A stretch of 5,488 nucleotides of DNA from Legionellales bacterium UBA4722. GTDB lineage: Bacteria; Pseudomonadota; Gammaproteobacteria; DSM-16500. Positions within the stretch are counted from its first letter, which is position 1; each line of letters starts with the position of its first letter. The position numbers and the translations under genes are program-made. Shown in pieces: positions 5,423 to 5,488 of this stretch. The notes under the pieces were generated by a model. The model saw nothing but the letters and a program-made list of their open reading frames with translations. It had not been told where the DNA came from and made no database searches. Where the stretch lies: positions 1 to 5,488 of the forward strand of contig DHJK01000068.1 in assembly GCA_002404295.1 (NCBI GenBank), in the 5' to 3' direction.

Positions 5423-5469
5423 GGTTTATTCCTTGTTTATTTAATGTTAATTATTTGCTGCTTAGTAAC

Positions 5470-5488
5470 CTCTCCCCTTGTGGGAGAG
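5470..5488. repeat. REP-like GC-rich inverted repeat at window edge
   Basis: CTCTCCC (5470-5476) and GGGAGAG (5482-5488) form a perfect 7-bp inverted repeat around a 5-nt loop, in an otherwise AT-rich spacer upstream of comM. It ends exactly at the window edge and may extend further. CTCTCCC/GGGAGAG motifs of this kind are frequent dispersed intergenic repeats (REP-like) in proteobacteria; it could also act as a terminator stem for a gene beyond the edge. Confidence 0.5.

Overview
The window looks like chromosomal DNA of a gammaproteobacterium with moderately AT-rich DNA. The evidence is the linkage of a divergent rsmD to ftsY and rpoH, the close match of the RpoH core (RpoH box QRKLFFNLR) to enterobacterial sigma-32, and a ComM/YifB ATPase nearby. 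A Legionellales-like (Legionella/Coxiella-type) host is possible, but that is inference and no marker here settles it.

Layout. 1-20 is a short (CGGGCA)n tandem repeat cut by the window edge. rsmD (16S rRNA m2G966 methyltransferase, minus strand) is transcribed away from ftsY (SRP receptor, plus strand). rpoH (heat-shock sigma factor) follows ftsY directly. The ftsE-ftsX pair that separates ftsY and rpoH in E. coli and many relatives is absent. A nearly canonical CIRCE operator (the HrcA-binding inverted repeat, 9-bp spacer) straddles the ftsY stop codon and overlaps a candidate rpoH promoter. The predicted rpoH leader of about 34 nt can fold so that the start codon and part of the Shine-Dalgarno sequence are paired.

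Convergent to rpoH is a compact three-gene minus-strand cassette, in transcription order: a ribbon-helix-helix (RHH) protein of 77 aa, a two-helix membrane protein of 85 aa that overlaps it by 11 nt, and a 54-aa HicB-type domain protein starting 10 nt after the membrane gene. A candidate promoter upstream carries two 13-bp palindromes (5-3-5) over its -10 and -35. This looks like a self-regulated, toxin-antitoxin-like accessory module. No HicA toxin is visible, and the small membrane protein occupies the place a toxin might hold.

Further along on the minus strand are a 130-aa helical protein I do not recognise and comM, a Mg-chelatase-like AAA+ ATPase used for branch migration during natural transformation. 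The window ends in half of a REP-like GC-rich inverted repeat upstream of comM.

How the parts fit: rsmD, ftsY and rpoH are housekeeping genes for ribosome modification, membrane targeting and the heat-shock response. rpoH appears to have both an operator-level (HrcA/CIRCE) and a possible RNA-level thermal control. The cassette at 2635-3290 is the most likely accessory or undescribed part.
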